The notes beneath the pieces were generated by a model. The model ran no database searches. It was not told the DNA's origin and worked only from the letters and a program-made list of their open reading frames with translations. A DNA stretch of 64,000 nt from NCBI GenBank assembly GCA_019828595.1, contig JAHQRK010000019.1, positions 558,001 to 622,000 of the forward strand. Reading direction: 5' to 3'. Shown here piece by piece: positions 22,059 to 33,736 of this stretch. The DNA is from Aphanomyces cochlioides (lineage: Eukaryota; Oomycota; Saprolegniomycetes; Saprolegniales; Verrucalvaceae). The position numbers and the translations under genes were made by a program. Position 1 is the first letter of the stretch, and the number at the start of each line of letters is the position of its first letter.

Positions 22059-23635
22059 ATTTTCACTTATTGGACTCTCTCGAGCGGGAAAACCGTCGGG
22101 CCGAATGCTTGCATTCCATCGCCGACGCTTTTTTGAACTACTTAACGCTTTGAATCCATCCCCTTTGTAAACTTACACGACTTGATGATGTTATCACACA
22201 ACTGAAATGTCCATCGTTGACGTCCGTGGCAGTTTCACCGCAGTGGCAGTCGGCCAACATGACAGCTGAAGGGTGCAGCGGTGACGTTGTTGATCGTAAG
22301 TCTGAACCGAGTCACTCGGCCGATAGAGACGATGGATGCATTTGACAGTCAAGAGTAGAAACATGCGAGACACAGTAGTCATAGACAGCAGAGTCTGGGA
22401 AATTGAGTGACAGTTTCGACTGGTCATATTGGCAGTTACAATTGTGGCCACTTTGGCCAACTTGTGGCTGTAAAGACAAGCTCGTACAGCACAACATGCA
22501 GTGGATCTCTGCAGTACTGTACTCGATGTGCTCCGTAGAGAACGAGACTTCCAGCGCGTCTTGGGCGAAAGATAGATCCTGCGCCATGAGTAGAAATCTG
22601 CGAAGAGCTGAAAAGACGAGACGAACGATCCCAGAGAGCAAATAGAAACATCTTCCAGCCTCATAGCCTAGAGGTGCCACCGGTCACGTCAACGACGCAA
22701 GCTCAGTCTGTTGGCCACGCATATCATGCACAGTATCCACGCCCGATACGCGTCATGATGAGGCTTGGCCGTCCAAATACAGAGAGCGGTTGCCAACTCA
22801 GCTGTTGATTCCACTGGTTTCAGCCATTGGCGGCAATATTTTCCTCGATATCCTCGTGGAAACCTTGAGGCGGCAGTACAAAACGGATGCGTTGGACATG
22901 GGTAAGGTGGAATCATTGAGGCTTCAGCTCGATCTGGTAATTGACTTGGTCCCGTCCATCGACTTTGAGTTGTTCTCGAGTAAGACATCGTCGGGGGAAC
23001 CTGTCCCGTCGCTTCCCCGTACGATATTTGAATTATCGCGGAAATATTTCCCGTCGCTTCCCCGTACGATATTTGAATTATCGCGGAAACATTCCCTACA
23101 CGGTGAGTTCCAACAACATTTCTCCTTGTTTAAGTACATGTCGAACATTTTCCATATTAAAGCCCAAGCTTCGCCAACCTCCAGCCAGTTCCCCTCTTGC
23201 ATTCACCACAACAACTTCTCACTCACTGCTACCAATCCTAACGAAGTTTTCTAACTTCCCATCGTCAACGCCATCTTCATTCATGGGCTATCCTCGTGTT
23301 TATGATCCATCAAGAAAGTATGCCACTAATCCGTTCTATTTTTCATCCTTTAATGGATTTTTTTCGCACGACTCGACGGGTGCACCACCGGCTCTAGAGT
23401 GAACAAACCAAGCGCTGTCGATTTGGCTATTCAGCTGAACGCTGCGAGAACGCAATCGGGGTATGACCTGTGGGTGAAAATCCAGTCGAGCTGGCCATCG
23501 ACTGCGACAAAACGTGGTCACGAAGGTGCATTTTATCAGTAGGTACTTCCTAAGGGAATTAATGTACTGAATTGTCAACACTCACGAAAAAACAATTCGA
23601 CCGTGACACACTTTGGAACTTGCAGTGTCCGCGCG
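22059..23635. other. Intergenic stretch with a weak plus-strand hypothetical frame
   Basis: A plus-strand frame at 22790-23254 could encode part of a small protein (FLDILVETLRRQYKTDALDMG, then a duplicated PSLPRTIFELSRK unit). It has no upstream ATG in a good place and no known motif. A CTCAG acceptor just before it hints at a missing upstream exon. The minus-strand frames at 22194-22680 and 22689-22988 show no motif either. The tandem duplication at 23005-23094 is listed separately. Confidence 0.3.
23005..23094. repeat. 45-bp tandem duplication
   Basis: Two adjacent 45-bp units start at 23005 and 23050 and differ at only a few bases near the unit ends. The unit length is a multiple of three, so the plus-strand frame gains 15 residues (PSLPRTIFELSRK plus two) without shifting, and the minus frame also stays open. 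Confidence 0.8.
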
Positions 23636-24804
23636 ATGACTTCAATCCTGTCGCGCCGACTGAGCCAAGTGCCGCCAGCTGAGAGCAAGTCGTTCGGAGT
23701 CAAGCACACGCTCGGCGCGTCCGAGAAACGCACGTGCTACCAGTATATTCAGACAAGGCAGAAGGCGGCGCTCGAGTTCTCGTCGCCAGAGATCACACGC
23801 GATTTCATCAAGACGAGGAACGGTGTCGACGTCTACGAGTCGCGATTGACGTGGCATGACATTCGCGCCGTCACGCGCATCAACGGGACTGTCAAAGATG
23901 TCATGTCGCTCCTGAGTGCCAACGACACGGAAACGTTTGCCGCCATGCAAAAGGTATAGAACCCGCGTGAGATCTCAAGCGTATGACAATACGGATAGGA
24001 AATCATGGGTGATACGTTTGTTGCGGCCAAAGTCCTCGACTCGTGTCTCTCCGACTCGAACCAGGATAGCTCTCACTTCCACTGCGGATTGAAATGGCTC
24101 GCCTTAAAGCTTGATGGAAACGTGAATCAACCTGTCAATTTCGACATGGTCTTCCTCGACTACACTGATGTGTGTAAGACCAACGACAGCCAGTGGATGG
24201 GATATCGCATCGTAGAATCTATCCGCGTCAAGGGCTGTCCTGCTGTACTCGGGTACGACTTGACTGTGGTGGCCGTCGAATTGATATCTTGGCTAGATTT
24301 ACACGGGCCTCCATTCGCAGCGAAGTCTACGTCGTGACGGAAACGTCGACTCGTGGTGTCGTTGAAATCACATACGCGGCGCACATGGACTGGAAAATTG
24401 TGGGCAGGCAAAGGCTCGAGGGATTTGTCGACGCTGTGATCCAGCGGCTCTGTAACATTCGTCAGTACTGCGAGCAGGAACGGCTGAGGAAGATCGAGAT
24501 TATGAATCCAGAAAACTGGGTAAAAGATGCCGCGCGGTCCAAGTGCGCCGTCTGCGACTTGGCCTTCCAATTCATCCTGCGAAAGCGCCATCACTGCCGA
24601 ATGTGCGGCGAAGTGATCTGCGGCAAGTGCAATACCAAAGTGGATGTCCCCATTGGGCGCACCAAGCAATTGCGCGTCCGTGTCTGCGTTCACTGCCTCG
24701 TCAAGTGCAGAGAAACCCAAACGGAGATGCAGGAACGACCTTCTGCTCAACCTGTCACTAGGAATCGACAACTAGAACAGACATTCCTCTGTCCTGAAGA
24801 TTAA
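23636..24804 (+). CDS. START-like domain plus FYVE zinc finger protein, 3 exons
   Basis: Exons are 23636-23953, 23999-24252 and 24297-24804, giving 359 residues; introns are 45 and 44 bp. The first 250 residues have the pattern of the START-like lipid-binding domain common in oomycete FYVE proteins (for example VKDVMSLLSANDTE and FDMVFLDYTDVC). The C-terminal part is a FYVE finger: WVKDAARSKCAVC, then RKRHHCRMCGEVICGKC and VCVHC, eight Cys/His ligands with the basic RKRHHCR patch that binds phosphatidylinositol 3-phosphate. It likely works at endosomal membranes. Oomycetes carry very many such proteins, so a specific role cannot be given. The second splice restores the FTRASIRSEVYVV segment. 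Confidence 0.88.
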
Positions 24805-25406
24805 CGTCAGATTAACAACCGCTTGCTACCGTTCTTGCATTCACGTGGCAATACTCCAACTGTCCATGTCGCAAGAAAATTCACACGTTTCAAGCGTCTG
24901 TCGCAAGGTGACGATAAATTTCACACCGATCAAATGCCCATCGCTCCTCATTAGCTCGTTCACAGTCAAGTTTGGCACTAGAACTTCACTTTGGCCTTGG
25001 AATGAGGCCTCAAAATTGTCTTGCTGGTGGTAACCAGCATGTCTTCATGTCAATTCTTGGCTGCGGATGAGAGATACGATGGTTTCAATATATGGGTTCA
25101 GCAATAACATCCACAGAATTCTGACTGTAGGCCACTTCATTTATGCTGCTTTTGTCGAGCTCACTGCAAAGCGCCGTGGAATGAATATGGTCAAAGCTGG
25201 GAGCTTTTTGGATCGACGATGCAGGCGACATGCAACTTGACTCTGCCAGTTCATCTCAAGCTTGGAAACTCACGTGAAGTTGGTGATTGCTGAAGTATTA
25301 CACGTTTCTCCGAGTACATATCCGGATGAAGCTCAGGCAATTGAGTTTTAGCCGTAATTATTGTGGGAAAAACACGGGGCATTAGCGAGTTGATTCTTGG
25401 ACTTGG
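24805..25406. other. Intergenic, nothing recognised
   Basis: About 600 bp between the FYVE gene and the DNAJC11-like gene. No frame with a motif, no repeat and no RNA gene was seen; the right end should hold the promoter of the next gene. Confidence 0.4.
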
Positions 25407-27515
25407 ATGATGGAAGGTCCGCCGCCGATTTGGTTCACGGAAGCGCCGGAAGTGGACTATTACGCGGCACTGAATGTCCACAGAAATGCGACAGCAGAAG
25501 AGATTCGTCGTGCATTCATGGCTCTCAGCCGAGAATTTCACCCAGACAAAACAAAGCATGCGGAAGAAGCGAACCAGCAATACCCACGCTTGGATCGAGC
25601 ATACAAAGTCTTGAGCTCACGTCCACTCCGCATCGCGTACGATCAATACGGCGAACGTGGAGTTGCTGCACTGGAAGGAGACAAGTCTGCCGATTGGACA
25701 CTCGCGTCGTATGCTCATCAAGATGAATACGTTCAAGACCGTCTACGAGTACTCTTGCGACGATGGCATGAACAACAAGTCGAAGCGCAGTTTCCATCGC
25801 ATACAGAATGCGAAGTCGAAGTGGACGCCAGCGACTTTGTTCAGCATCCACTCTATTCAATCCAACGAGTAAGAGACTCATCCCTTGGTATGGAGTGATT
25901 AATTTGTTGCCTAGATCTTCAACAAACAATATCGCATGCTGTCTGTCTCGCAAATGGTCATGCGGCAATCAACAACGCTCCACGTGTCCCGCGACACAAC
26001 TGTCGTCATTGGAGGTTATCTCTACGATAAACACGGTCTTGGCGTTGGCGCACTGACATGCGGTATCAACTATATCACGGCGGATCCATCAGCGTTGCGC
26101 ATTCATCTCAACAGTGAAATTGGATGGACGCCCAAGCTCAGTGTACACTTGGTACCGCTCAATTCTGTCCATCTTGCGCTCTTACGCAACTTCGTGGCTT
26201 AGGAACAACCAGTGTCGACGGTCACTACGTGCTTTCTCATGCCCGAACTCACTGTCGATGGTTTGGATGTGACTGTTGGAGTCCATCATGCCATGAAGCT
26301 CCTTCCTCACGTTCCCCTCCAAGGCAGTATGATGCTTAGCTCCATGAACGGTCTCTCCTCGAGTTTGCAATTTCAGCACCAATCTTGGGTTACTCGTACT
26401 TCCATTGCCATCCGCGACTATGGGCCTCAACTTGGATTGAGTGTGCAGAAACAATTGACCGATGACTCGTCTGCTAAGGTTGATTTACTCGAGAAAGCTC
26501 TTGGCTACATGGCCTCTTTCTGTTGTAGGTCGCCGTGGATTTGGGTGTTTCTGGAGCCGCTGTGACGTTGGGCACCTCTGGCAAAGTGTCTCGCCGTAGT
26601 CGGCTGAGCATGGGTTTGCGATTTGCTCTGCGCGGAATCTCAGTTCGCTTTGGGTACGTCGTCGTAGCTCCACCTCATCTTGACCTCTTTCGTAGTTTTG
26701 CTCGTGGAAATGTTCGCTTTGTGGTTCCTGTCGTCATCGCGCCACTCTCGGCGTCCAATGCGTGGAATACGTTCTTCGCAGCGACAACTCCATTTCTCGT
26801 CGCTGCGCTCGTCCGCCAAGTAGTCAAACCAGCTCGCAAGCGCAAGAAGCAAGAGTAAGTCGCCATGCTCGTCCAGTTTAGTCGACTGATTTTGCCTTCA
26901 GGGCTCTTGAATCAGCGCATGCCAAGCGTGTGTCTTACTTGATTGAAGCCCGTCGATGCGCTCTTTCGCAGCAAAAACTCATGGAGAAGCAAGCCAACAA
27001 AACTGCTGGCGACAACCCTCAAGGCGTTTCCATCCTCGTTGCTCGATATGGTCAACATCCATCTGTACGTCGTTTATCTCTTTGGATGCGCTTCCTCACT
27101 TCACCGTTTAGACGGCTCCACTGGACCCAACAGCCATCTCCTCGATCGACGATATCAATATCGACGTGACGATTCCCCTCCGTTTCTTCCTCCAGGTACC
27201 TACTACGACTTTAAGAACGTTGTAGCTGATGCAACACAGGACGGCAAGCTACAATTACCCGCTGGAACCTCGAAGGGAGGTCTACTGGGTTTCTACAACC
27301 CTTGCGTGGGTCTCTACGATCCTTTAGATGCGAACCATCCTGCCCAACCTCGCTTGTACGTTGAGATTAAGCATCAGTAACTCACGAGACTCGTTAGGTA
27401 TATTCGATATGCTTATGACGGCCAAGTGTATGAAGCAACTTTTGGCGATTTGCAAGGCGTTGTGTTGCCGTCAATCCATGCTCAACCGATGGGCGCCGTG
27501 GGTCAAATCATTTAA
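25407..27515 (+). CDS. DNAJC11: DNAJC11-like protein (J domain plus DUF3395), 9 exons
   Basis: Exons are 25407-25868, 25915-26142, 26203-26478, 26529-26653, 26696-26854, 26902-27064, 27112-27195, 27240-27355 and 27398-27515, giving 576 residues, near the length of animal DNAJC11. The J domain covers residues 15-85, with the HPD motif in SREFHPDKTK. The C-terminal part has the family blocks IDVTIPLRFF and GLLGFYNPCVG, and ends after a VVLPSIHA segment. In animals DNAJC11 is a mitochondrial outer-membrane partner of the MICOS/SAM complexes that shape cristae; I infer the same here. The 42-bp intron 26654-26695 is a multiple of three without a stop, so its retention would only add 14 residues. 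A further open frame at 27570-27726 may be 3' UTR. Confidence 0.88.
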
Positions 27516-27745
27516 GGCGACGGCTCGAAGAGAGCTCCTATTGAATGCGGCCCTTGAAAAGCGTATAGCAGCTAGAAAGAGACAATGCCATCTATGTCAT
27601 CGAACAATCGTACCCTTCGTCTTTTGGCTCCTCCGCTCGTTTCACAGGACTCGATGCTTTCCACTGGGGCGACAATCGCCCTGACGTTGACGAGTGCACC
27701 ATGAGCCAGAGACTCAGTAGGATCTAAATTTCGCGCTGAGCTCTG

Positions 27746-29503
27746 CTAGGCTGTTGGCAAGCGTACCTTGAACGCGAGGAGGTTTGCAAATCCAAGGACG
27801 GCAATGACAATCCCCGATGGGGTGTACAAGTGGTGAAAAAGTTCAAAGTCGCGCAGAGTCTTAAACAGCATGCGTGACACCACGCAAGCCAACGGAAGCG
27901 AGATCAGCCCCAACCGTCTAGAGACGAATTGGGAATGATCCAAAAAAGTCTACAGCATGAAGCACATTCAGAGGTACTCGCGAGAGAATTTGAGTCGCAC
28001 CGTGTCACTACGATAGCCCGAGACGTCGCGGCAGAGCACTGTCATAAACTTGGAGTACACTGTGGGGGGAATCTGGTTGAATTTGCTAATGAAGGCGTGT
28101 TTGATCCAGTCGATGAGCATTTCAGCGCCAAACACCATGAGCTACAAGACCACGATCAACTCGTGCTCGTTTGAAACACGACGTACTGCTCCATCGGCAA
28201 CATCTTTGCCATCAAATTGAACTAGGATCAATCCAACAATGAGCATGAGCTTGAATCGCTCGACAATATCTGCATCGAGAGGTATCAATCAAGCTGGAAA
28301 ATGGAAGGTGCTTACCGCTACAGGCAACTTGGAATAGGTTTTGCTCTTCAAACTTCTTAAAGACGCTGCTCTAGACGACGCGTAAGCCATGAAATCATCC
28401 GATTTTGTTGAATACCTTGAGCTCGGCAAAATTGTTTGAGATAAGCAGAGTCATAAGCGACGAGCTGCTCGAGTGAATAGCAACGCTGATCGTGACAACC
28501 TGTCCAAACAAGAGCATGGAATGGAGAAGTGCAGAGTCTAGGTCAAGGAAAGTCTGCGCAACGATAGAGAAGATACGAAGAAAATGTTGAAAAGGATATC
28601 GACATAAATGGTGCACACGGCAAAGTCAAACACCATGCGACCGATGCGGCGTGGTTGATATCGTACTGTGAAGTACATCGCATCCAAGACATCCTGGCCA
28701 AGGGAACTGAAGAGCTTGTCAAAGATCTAATGCAACATGAGAATGTGAACAACTCGAAGGAGGGGCTCTACCTCGAGCATCGTAAAGATCACGTAGAGTT
28801 TGATCAAAGCTTGACCACGAATGAGATGGTAGACTCGAGAAACATCGACTTGGACGAGGATGCACGTGCTGACGATCATAATGACAGCCGTGAGGAGATC
28901 GTGGATGTGCGACCGTCGGAAGATTCGAGTTTGGTAAAAGACCGACAGACCGGCTGAGCCCAAGGCCAGCATAATCCGCAGTGGCAGGTACGTAAAGACA
29001 TAGAGAAAGGCGTCGACGCACAGCACAATGCCATAGATAACCTACAGCGTTTGCATCAGACGCCCAAGGGGCCTAAAAGATATACACACGAGTTTTTCTA
29101 TCTCGACAAATGATTTGAAAAAGTCGACAACGCGTTGTTGGTTGTGTGGCCCTTCGCTCTCTTTGATGTCCATGATACCAAATACTTCACGGTAGATAAA
29201 ATCTGCCAAGAGAGCTTGTTGAGCTGGCCGAATTGGCTTCATTCGAGGTGAAGCTGGGCGCGGTGTTGGTGGTCGAATCGGCGGTGGCGGCGGTGCTGTT
29301 GTCGTTGACGGAGCAGACGTCACTACAGGTGGTGGTGTTGGCCCCAAGCCAGCTTCAGTCAAGTTGAGCGCGGGCGGCTTGAACTTGGCCATGGATGGCG
29401 TGGCTGCTTTTGTATGTGATGGGCTTGTAATCACATACGTCTCGTGGTTCTTCCGATGCGCGCCGCGTTTCAACGACTCGCGGCGTTTCCGAGGAATTGT
29501 CAT
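27746..29503 (-). CDS. TAPT1: TAPT1 family membrane protein (DUF747), 8 exons
   Basis: Coding order is 29503-29090, 29041-28772, 28726-28604, 28553-28416, 28370-28316, 28269-28187, 28141-27978 and 27917-27746, giving 472 residues; introns are 45-60 bp. The N-terminal 110 residues are basic, then proline-rich. The family signature follows: YHLIRGQALIKLYVIF, MLEVIFDKLFSSLGQDVLDA, LLISNNFAELK, SVFKKFEEQNLFQ, DIVERFKL and DWIKHAFISKFN, with several hydrophobic segments. TAPT1 (yeast Emp65) proteins sit in ER or ciliary-base membranes. The 3' end converges with the DNAJC11-like gene, leaving about 230 bp between the stops. Confidence 0.92.
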
Positions 29504-30131
29504 GAACCTCTTTGGAGAGCTGCAATATGATAAAATCCAGAAAGCCAATCAAAACTCAATGAATATTTAATTTTATCCAATAGAAAAATTACATTGACTT
29601 TCGCCACCAGAGTCCCATCTCTCATCGGATCACAACCAAGTCCATGGCAACCTAGCCGTCTACAGCGCCTCTTTCTATGGATATTCCAGCCAAATCAAGG
29701 TTCAAAGGTATATAGAGAGGTCAGGGACTAACAATGGCTTCAAATACGTGGCTGGTGATTTTTTAACTCGCTCGAGACCATTACAAATCTTGCGAGATTG
29801 GATTTACTGTGTAACTTCGCCCTCCGTGGAAATAAGAGTGATCTGTCCATGCCCATGGGTAGAAAAAGAAGGGCTTACTTATCTGTATTGGTGTTTCAGA
29901 CATAGATGGCCTTGCTGGAGGATTTCAAACGCTACCAAGGGCGTTGCGACCTTCGCCCTACGACGTTGTTGGGGGTTTCACTTTTTTTCTCATTGAAGTG
30001 TATTTTTCGAGGAATATTTTTATTCTAGTATACTTTAATCAAGATAAAGAATGCTGAAATAGATCGAATCCACGTGTTTGAAACGTGAGGCACCGAACTA
30101 AATTTCATTTCGGGTTTTTTCAAGTTGAGGG
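29504..30131. other. Intergenic, nothing recognised
   Basis: About 630 bp between two divergent genes (TAPT1-like and ArfGAP). AT-rich parts flank both starts. The frame at 29748-29996 has no motif. A short segment near 30030 (TACTTTAATCAAGATAAAG) resembles the subterminal part of the mariner at 16 kb, too little to call an element. Confidence 0.4.
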
Positions 30132-32054
30132 ATGAAGAAGACGTCGGGGAAAGGTCCTGATGATCAAGTGAAGCTCAAGAAGATCTTGGATGAGCTCATG
30201 AAGCGAGAAGAAAACAGATTTTGCGCAGATTGCGGCGCGCGAGGACCGCGATGGGCATCGATCAATTTGGGTGTTTTCATCTGCATTGCTTGTTCAGGGA
30301 TCCATCGAAGCTTGGGCGTCCACCTGACGTTTGTACGAAGTGTCAACCTCGATGCTTGGACACAAGAACAAGTCACGGTACTTTATTTGTTTTTATCGAC
30401 GTGATTGATCGACGATTGTGTAGCAAATGCAAAAATGGGGCAATGCGAAAGCGAAGGAATATTTTGAAGCCCTCGTGCCAAAAGATTACCGCATCCCAAC
30501 AGAACACTCGCCTGTGCGTGACAAAGAAATTTGGATCCGCGACAAGTACGAACGCAAGCGATTTGTCGCGCGAGAAGGAGAAGAACCATCATCCCGACGA
30601 ACGAACAGCGGATCGAAATCGAAAAAACACGTCGAATCAGAAAGCGAAGCTTCGGATGCCGAAGAGCCTGGTAGACATTTGCATGGTCCTGTTCGTGTTG
30701 AAATTTGGACCTAGCACCAGCACGAAGAGCAACTGCCAAGGCTGCGCCACCTGCTCCTGCCGCGGATATTCTCAACTTCGGAGATTTCTCGACGCCCGCA
30801 CCGCCTGCCGCACAAACGAACGCTGCTTTTGGAAATTTTGCAGCACCGCCAGCTCCTGCACAAACTTTTGACACCTTTGCTGCGCCACCTGCGCCTGCTA
30901 AGGACGAATGGGCAGCGTTTGGAGGCTCATCGCAGCAAAGTAATTTTGGCAGCAATCCAAGCGCCCAAGGTGGACAATTCGGCAGTGGTCCAAAAGCAAA
31001 TGATCCATTCCAACAACCAGCAAACAACCATCAAGCCGCGAAAAACAACATTATGGCCAGCTTTGGCGCGCCGATGGCTCCACAAAATGCCTTTGCTGGT
31101 TTACAACCAAATCAAGGAGCACCAGGATGGAATAACCAAGGTGCAATGGGTGGATTTGGACAACCAGCCCAACCTGGATTCGGTGGCCAGCCAGGATTTG
31201 GCGGTCAACCAGGCTTCGGTGGTCAACCTGCTATGGGTGGCTTTGGTGGCCAGCCTCAAATAGGCGGCCAGCAAGGTTTTGGAGCTCCACAACAAATGGG
31301 CGGTCAGCAAGGCTTTGGTGGCCAGCCACAAATGGGCGGACAGCCTGCCTTCGGTGGTCAACAAGGCTTTGGTGCGCAGCCCCAGCCTGTTGGTTTCGGA
31401 GGGCAACCTGGCTTTGGTGGTCAGCCTCAAATGGGTGGTCAACCTCAAATGGGTGGCCAAACTCCTTTCGGGGGTCAACCAAATCAACCACAGATGGGTG
31501 GCCAGCCCGGCTTTGGTGCCAACCCTGGAGCGTATGGCTCTCAAGGAAGCTTGAACAATCAAGGTGGCTTGAACAGTCTCAACCCATTGGGAGGTGGACT
31601 GAACTCTGGCTTTGGCGGTGTGCCTCCTCAAGGCAATCCCAGCGGCGTTGTCGGGATGGCAGCATTTGGTTCTGGGCCAAAAAACACAACGGGTCAAATC
31701 CCTGGCCAACCCGGTGGCGGCTTCATGGGAGCTCCCAACGCTGGCAATTTCGGCAGCAACCAGAATCGCGGCGGCATGGCTGGCTTTGGCGCCCCTCAAA
31801 TGGGCGGTCAACCTTCCATGAACCCTATGGGCCAGCCTCAAATGGGCATGATGGGCCAGCAACCCCAACAAATGTATGGCCAACACCAGAACCCAATGGG
31901 GCAACAAATGGGCCAACCAATGGGCCAACAAATGGGCGGCGGCATGGCTCCCCCTCAAGACAATCGGTTTGGCAGCTTTGGCGCTATGTCAAGCATGGGC
32001 CAACAGGCTCCTCCTCGAGGTCCAGCTCAACCCGCCGCCAATCCATTCTTCTAA
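30132..32054 (+). CDS. ArfGAP with a long Gly/Gln/Phe repeat tail, 3 exons
   Basis: Exons are 30132-30377, 30424-30670 and 30715-32054, giving 610 residues. Residues 20-135 form the ArfGAP domain: zinc ligands C31, C34, C51 and C54 (CADC, 16 residues, CIAC) and the arginine finger R59 in GIHRSLG. It should switch off Arf GTPases on Golgi or endosomal vesicles. The linker is charged, then come alanine/proline-rich FGDFS and FGNF motifs. The last 300 residues are many imperfect GFGGQP and QMGGQ units, ending ANPFF. Such FG- and NPF-like tails in SMAP/AGFG-type ArfGAPs bind coats and EH-domain proteins. The repeat tail makes long but meaningless frames on the other strand. Confidence 0.9.
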
Positions 32055-32418
32055 GCAGGTTGAGAGCCATAAAATGCCAATGAGAGCAACATTCTGGTCG
32101 CAGGTTGACTTGGAGTTTGTATACCATTACATCCCATGACAAGTTGACGTCTGTCTAAGATCTCAATTTTTATACTTGAAGTTTGTAAACTGTCCATGTT
32201 GGCTATCTCCATACAAAACACCAATGAGTCTCTGAACTTGACCGAAAACAGGGTCGACCATGTTCAAAATGACAGAATATGGGGTGCTGCACTCTCTTCC
32301 ATCAGCTTCGACTGAATGGGAATATGCAACACCACCCGCTTTTTGGCAATCGAGGGTCCATCCTTTCACTGACATGAAAAAAATATTTTTATTCCTGAAC
32401 GGTATTTTCTACTCCACC
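32055..32418. other. Intergenic, promoter-like
   Basis: No gene is seen. Upstream-in-frame ATG codons exist for the next gene (from 32260), but their residues look non-coding. The AT stretch at 32375-32395, before the chosen ATG at 32419, suggests promoter or leader. Confidence 0.4.
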
Positions 32419-33381
32419 ATGTCGCTCCTCGATCTGCCCATTGACGTGATCTCGATGGACGAAGCGGAAGATCGCACGTTTGACGCCGCGCTGAGCAAAG
32501 TGGAGATGGACGCTGGTGCTCTTACGCCCGATATGTTCCGTCCCAGCCATAATCTCGTGGAAGACGGCTTTGACGACGGTGCCAGCGACGAATTTGGCGG
32601 ATTGCCACTCGATCACATTGCGTTTGACACGCTCAGCTTTTACGAGTACGGTCCGTTCTCACCCACCGCAGGCGCATCGCCGTCGCGAGAAGCATGCATG
32701 GAGCGCGTTGATAAGAGCTTTGTCCACAACGAATCGGCGGAAGCGAATGCGAAGACTGCCCTCCCACCAAAATACTTCAAAACAGTCAAGAGCTCGCCCC
32801 AGAAGCGACGACTTGTTTCCCGGTCCATCAATCAATTCAAGTCTTTCTCCTTTGACGCAAGCAACGACGATACCCCTCCGAGTGAAGCTTCAGCGACACC
32901 AGCAGCCACAACTTCGGCCGATGAAGTTCAGATCAAGCTTGAACCGGGCATCAAGTCTGAACCAACCGAAATGAAAACACCCCTGCGAGCTCCCCGGCCG
33001 CGCGCCACGACACCGCCTCTCCTCGCGAAAGCTGCGTCTCCAATATTCTCCACACCTCTTGCTCCTCAAACGACACCCACAAAGTCAACGCCGGATGTGT
33101 CGTTTGTATCGCCACTCGCGAAATTGACGTCCTCCACAACCAGTCTCACGCTCGTCGACGCAACTACGTGGTCTGGCAACAAGACAGTATCGTTGCCGCC
33201 GCGGTACTTGCAAGGCCCGAACTCGTCGCCAGAGAAGAAACGCGTTCACTCCATTACATTTGGCAAGTCGACTTCGTTTTCATTCAGCCCGTCGAAGAGC
33301 CCCAAGACAACCCTCACGACTTCGTCGCCAGTGGTCGAGAAGGCATCGACCTCTGTCGCCGCGCTCCAAGGAGCCTCCTAA
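32419..33381 (+). CDS. Hypothetical protein with a duplicated LPPxY...SSP.K motif
   Basis: Single exon, 320 residues from the ATG of MSLLDLPIDVIS. I do not recognise the family. The first 80 residues are acidic, the rest serine/threonine/proline-rich and probably disordered. One motif appears twice: LPPKYFKTVKSSPQKRR with SFSFDAS (about residues 115-150) and LPPRYLQGPNSSPEKKR with SFSFSPS (about 260-295). Many SP and TP sites and two sumoylation-like sites (IKLE, IKSE) suggest a phospho-regulated nuclear protein, which is inference. Earlier ATGs in frame exist, but the extra residues look like translated leader. Confidence 0.65.
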   Translation: MSLLDLPIDVISMDEAEDRTFDAALSKVEMDAGALTPDMFRPSHNLVEDGFDDGASDEFGGLPLDHIAFDTLSFYEYGPFSPTAGASPSREACMERVDKSFVHNESAEANAKTALPPKYFKTVKSSPQKRRLVSRSINQFKSFSFDASNDDTPPSEASATPAATTSADEVQIKLEPGIKSEPTEMKTPLRAPRPRATTPPLLAKAASPIFSTPLAPQTTPTKSTPDVSFVSPLAKLTSSTTSLTLVDATTWSGNKTVSLPPRYLQGPNSSPEKKRVHSITFGKSTSFSFSPSKSPKTTLTTSSPVVEKASTSVAALQGAS

Positions 33382-33489
33382 TTTAGTCAGAAGCGTGATT
33401 CCCACTCTATTATTAATCCACGCGTGCGTCCATCCATCGTTGTCGCGGCCGCCGCCATTTGTTTCATTGGCCAATATTGCAGACTGGTC

Positions 33490-33726
33490 ATGACACCAGT
33501 ATGGCGGCTGTACCGACGAGTGTGTCGCGTCGCGCTTGAATTTCCACCGCTCATGGCCAAGAAGATCCGCTACAATGCTCGGGAACTCATAAGGCTGCGT
33601 CGCCACGAGCAGGATCCAGCCACGATCGCTCGGTATCTCCAGCAAGGCCACGAAGATGTCGAGACGTTGAAGCTCTTGGTCCAGACGCCAGGCATGCTCG
33701 ATGCGATCGGACGCAAACAGAATTGA
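33490..33726 (+). CDS. Small LYR-motif protein (LYRM family)
   Basis: 78 residues. The N-terminus VWRLYRRVCRVALEFP has the LYR tripeptide followed by basic residues and the downstream F of the Complex1_LYR family. The rest forms two predicted amphipathic helices ending with LVQTPGMLDAIG. Family members are mitochondrial assembly factors that contact acyl carrier protein and Fe-S donors for respiratory complexes or ribosomes; which complex this one serves cannot be told. I chose ATG 33490, close to the LYR motif as usual. Its stop is 10 bp from that of the convergent gene at 33737. Confidence 0.7.
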   Translation: MTPVWRLYRRVCRVALEFPPLMAKKIRYNARELIRLRRHEQDPATIARYLQQGHEDVETLKLLVQTPGMLDAIGRKQN

Positions 33727-33736
33727 GACTCGATTC

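Noticed and set aside
27570..27726. Plus-strand open frame after the DNAJC11-like stop (protein-like, ends in SRI)
   Set aside because: A 71-bp intron could join it, but the family ends before this point, so I left it as probable 3' UTR.
28655..28957. Acidic plus-strand frame of 100 residues
   Set aside because: It is antisense to TAPT1 exons 2-3, which carry the family signature.
30020..30060. Possible mariner fragment upstream of the ArfGAP gene
   Set aside because: Only about 20 bp resemble the mariner subterminal region; no terminal repeat or TA pair was found.
31101..31958. 285-residue frame antisense to the ArfGAP repeat tail
   Set aside because: Its His/Leu/Ala repeats only mirror the GGQP units of the sense gene.
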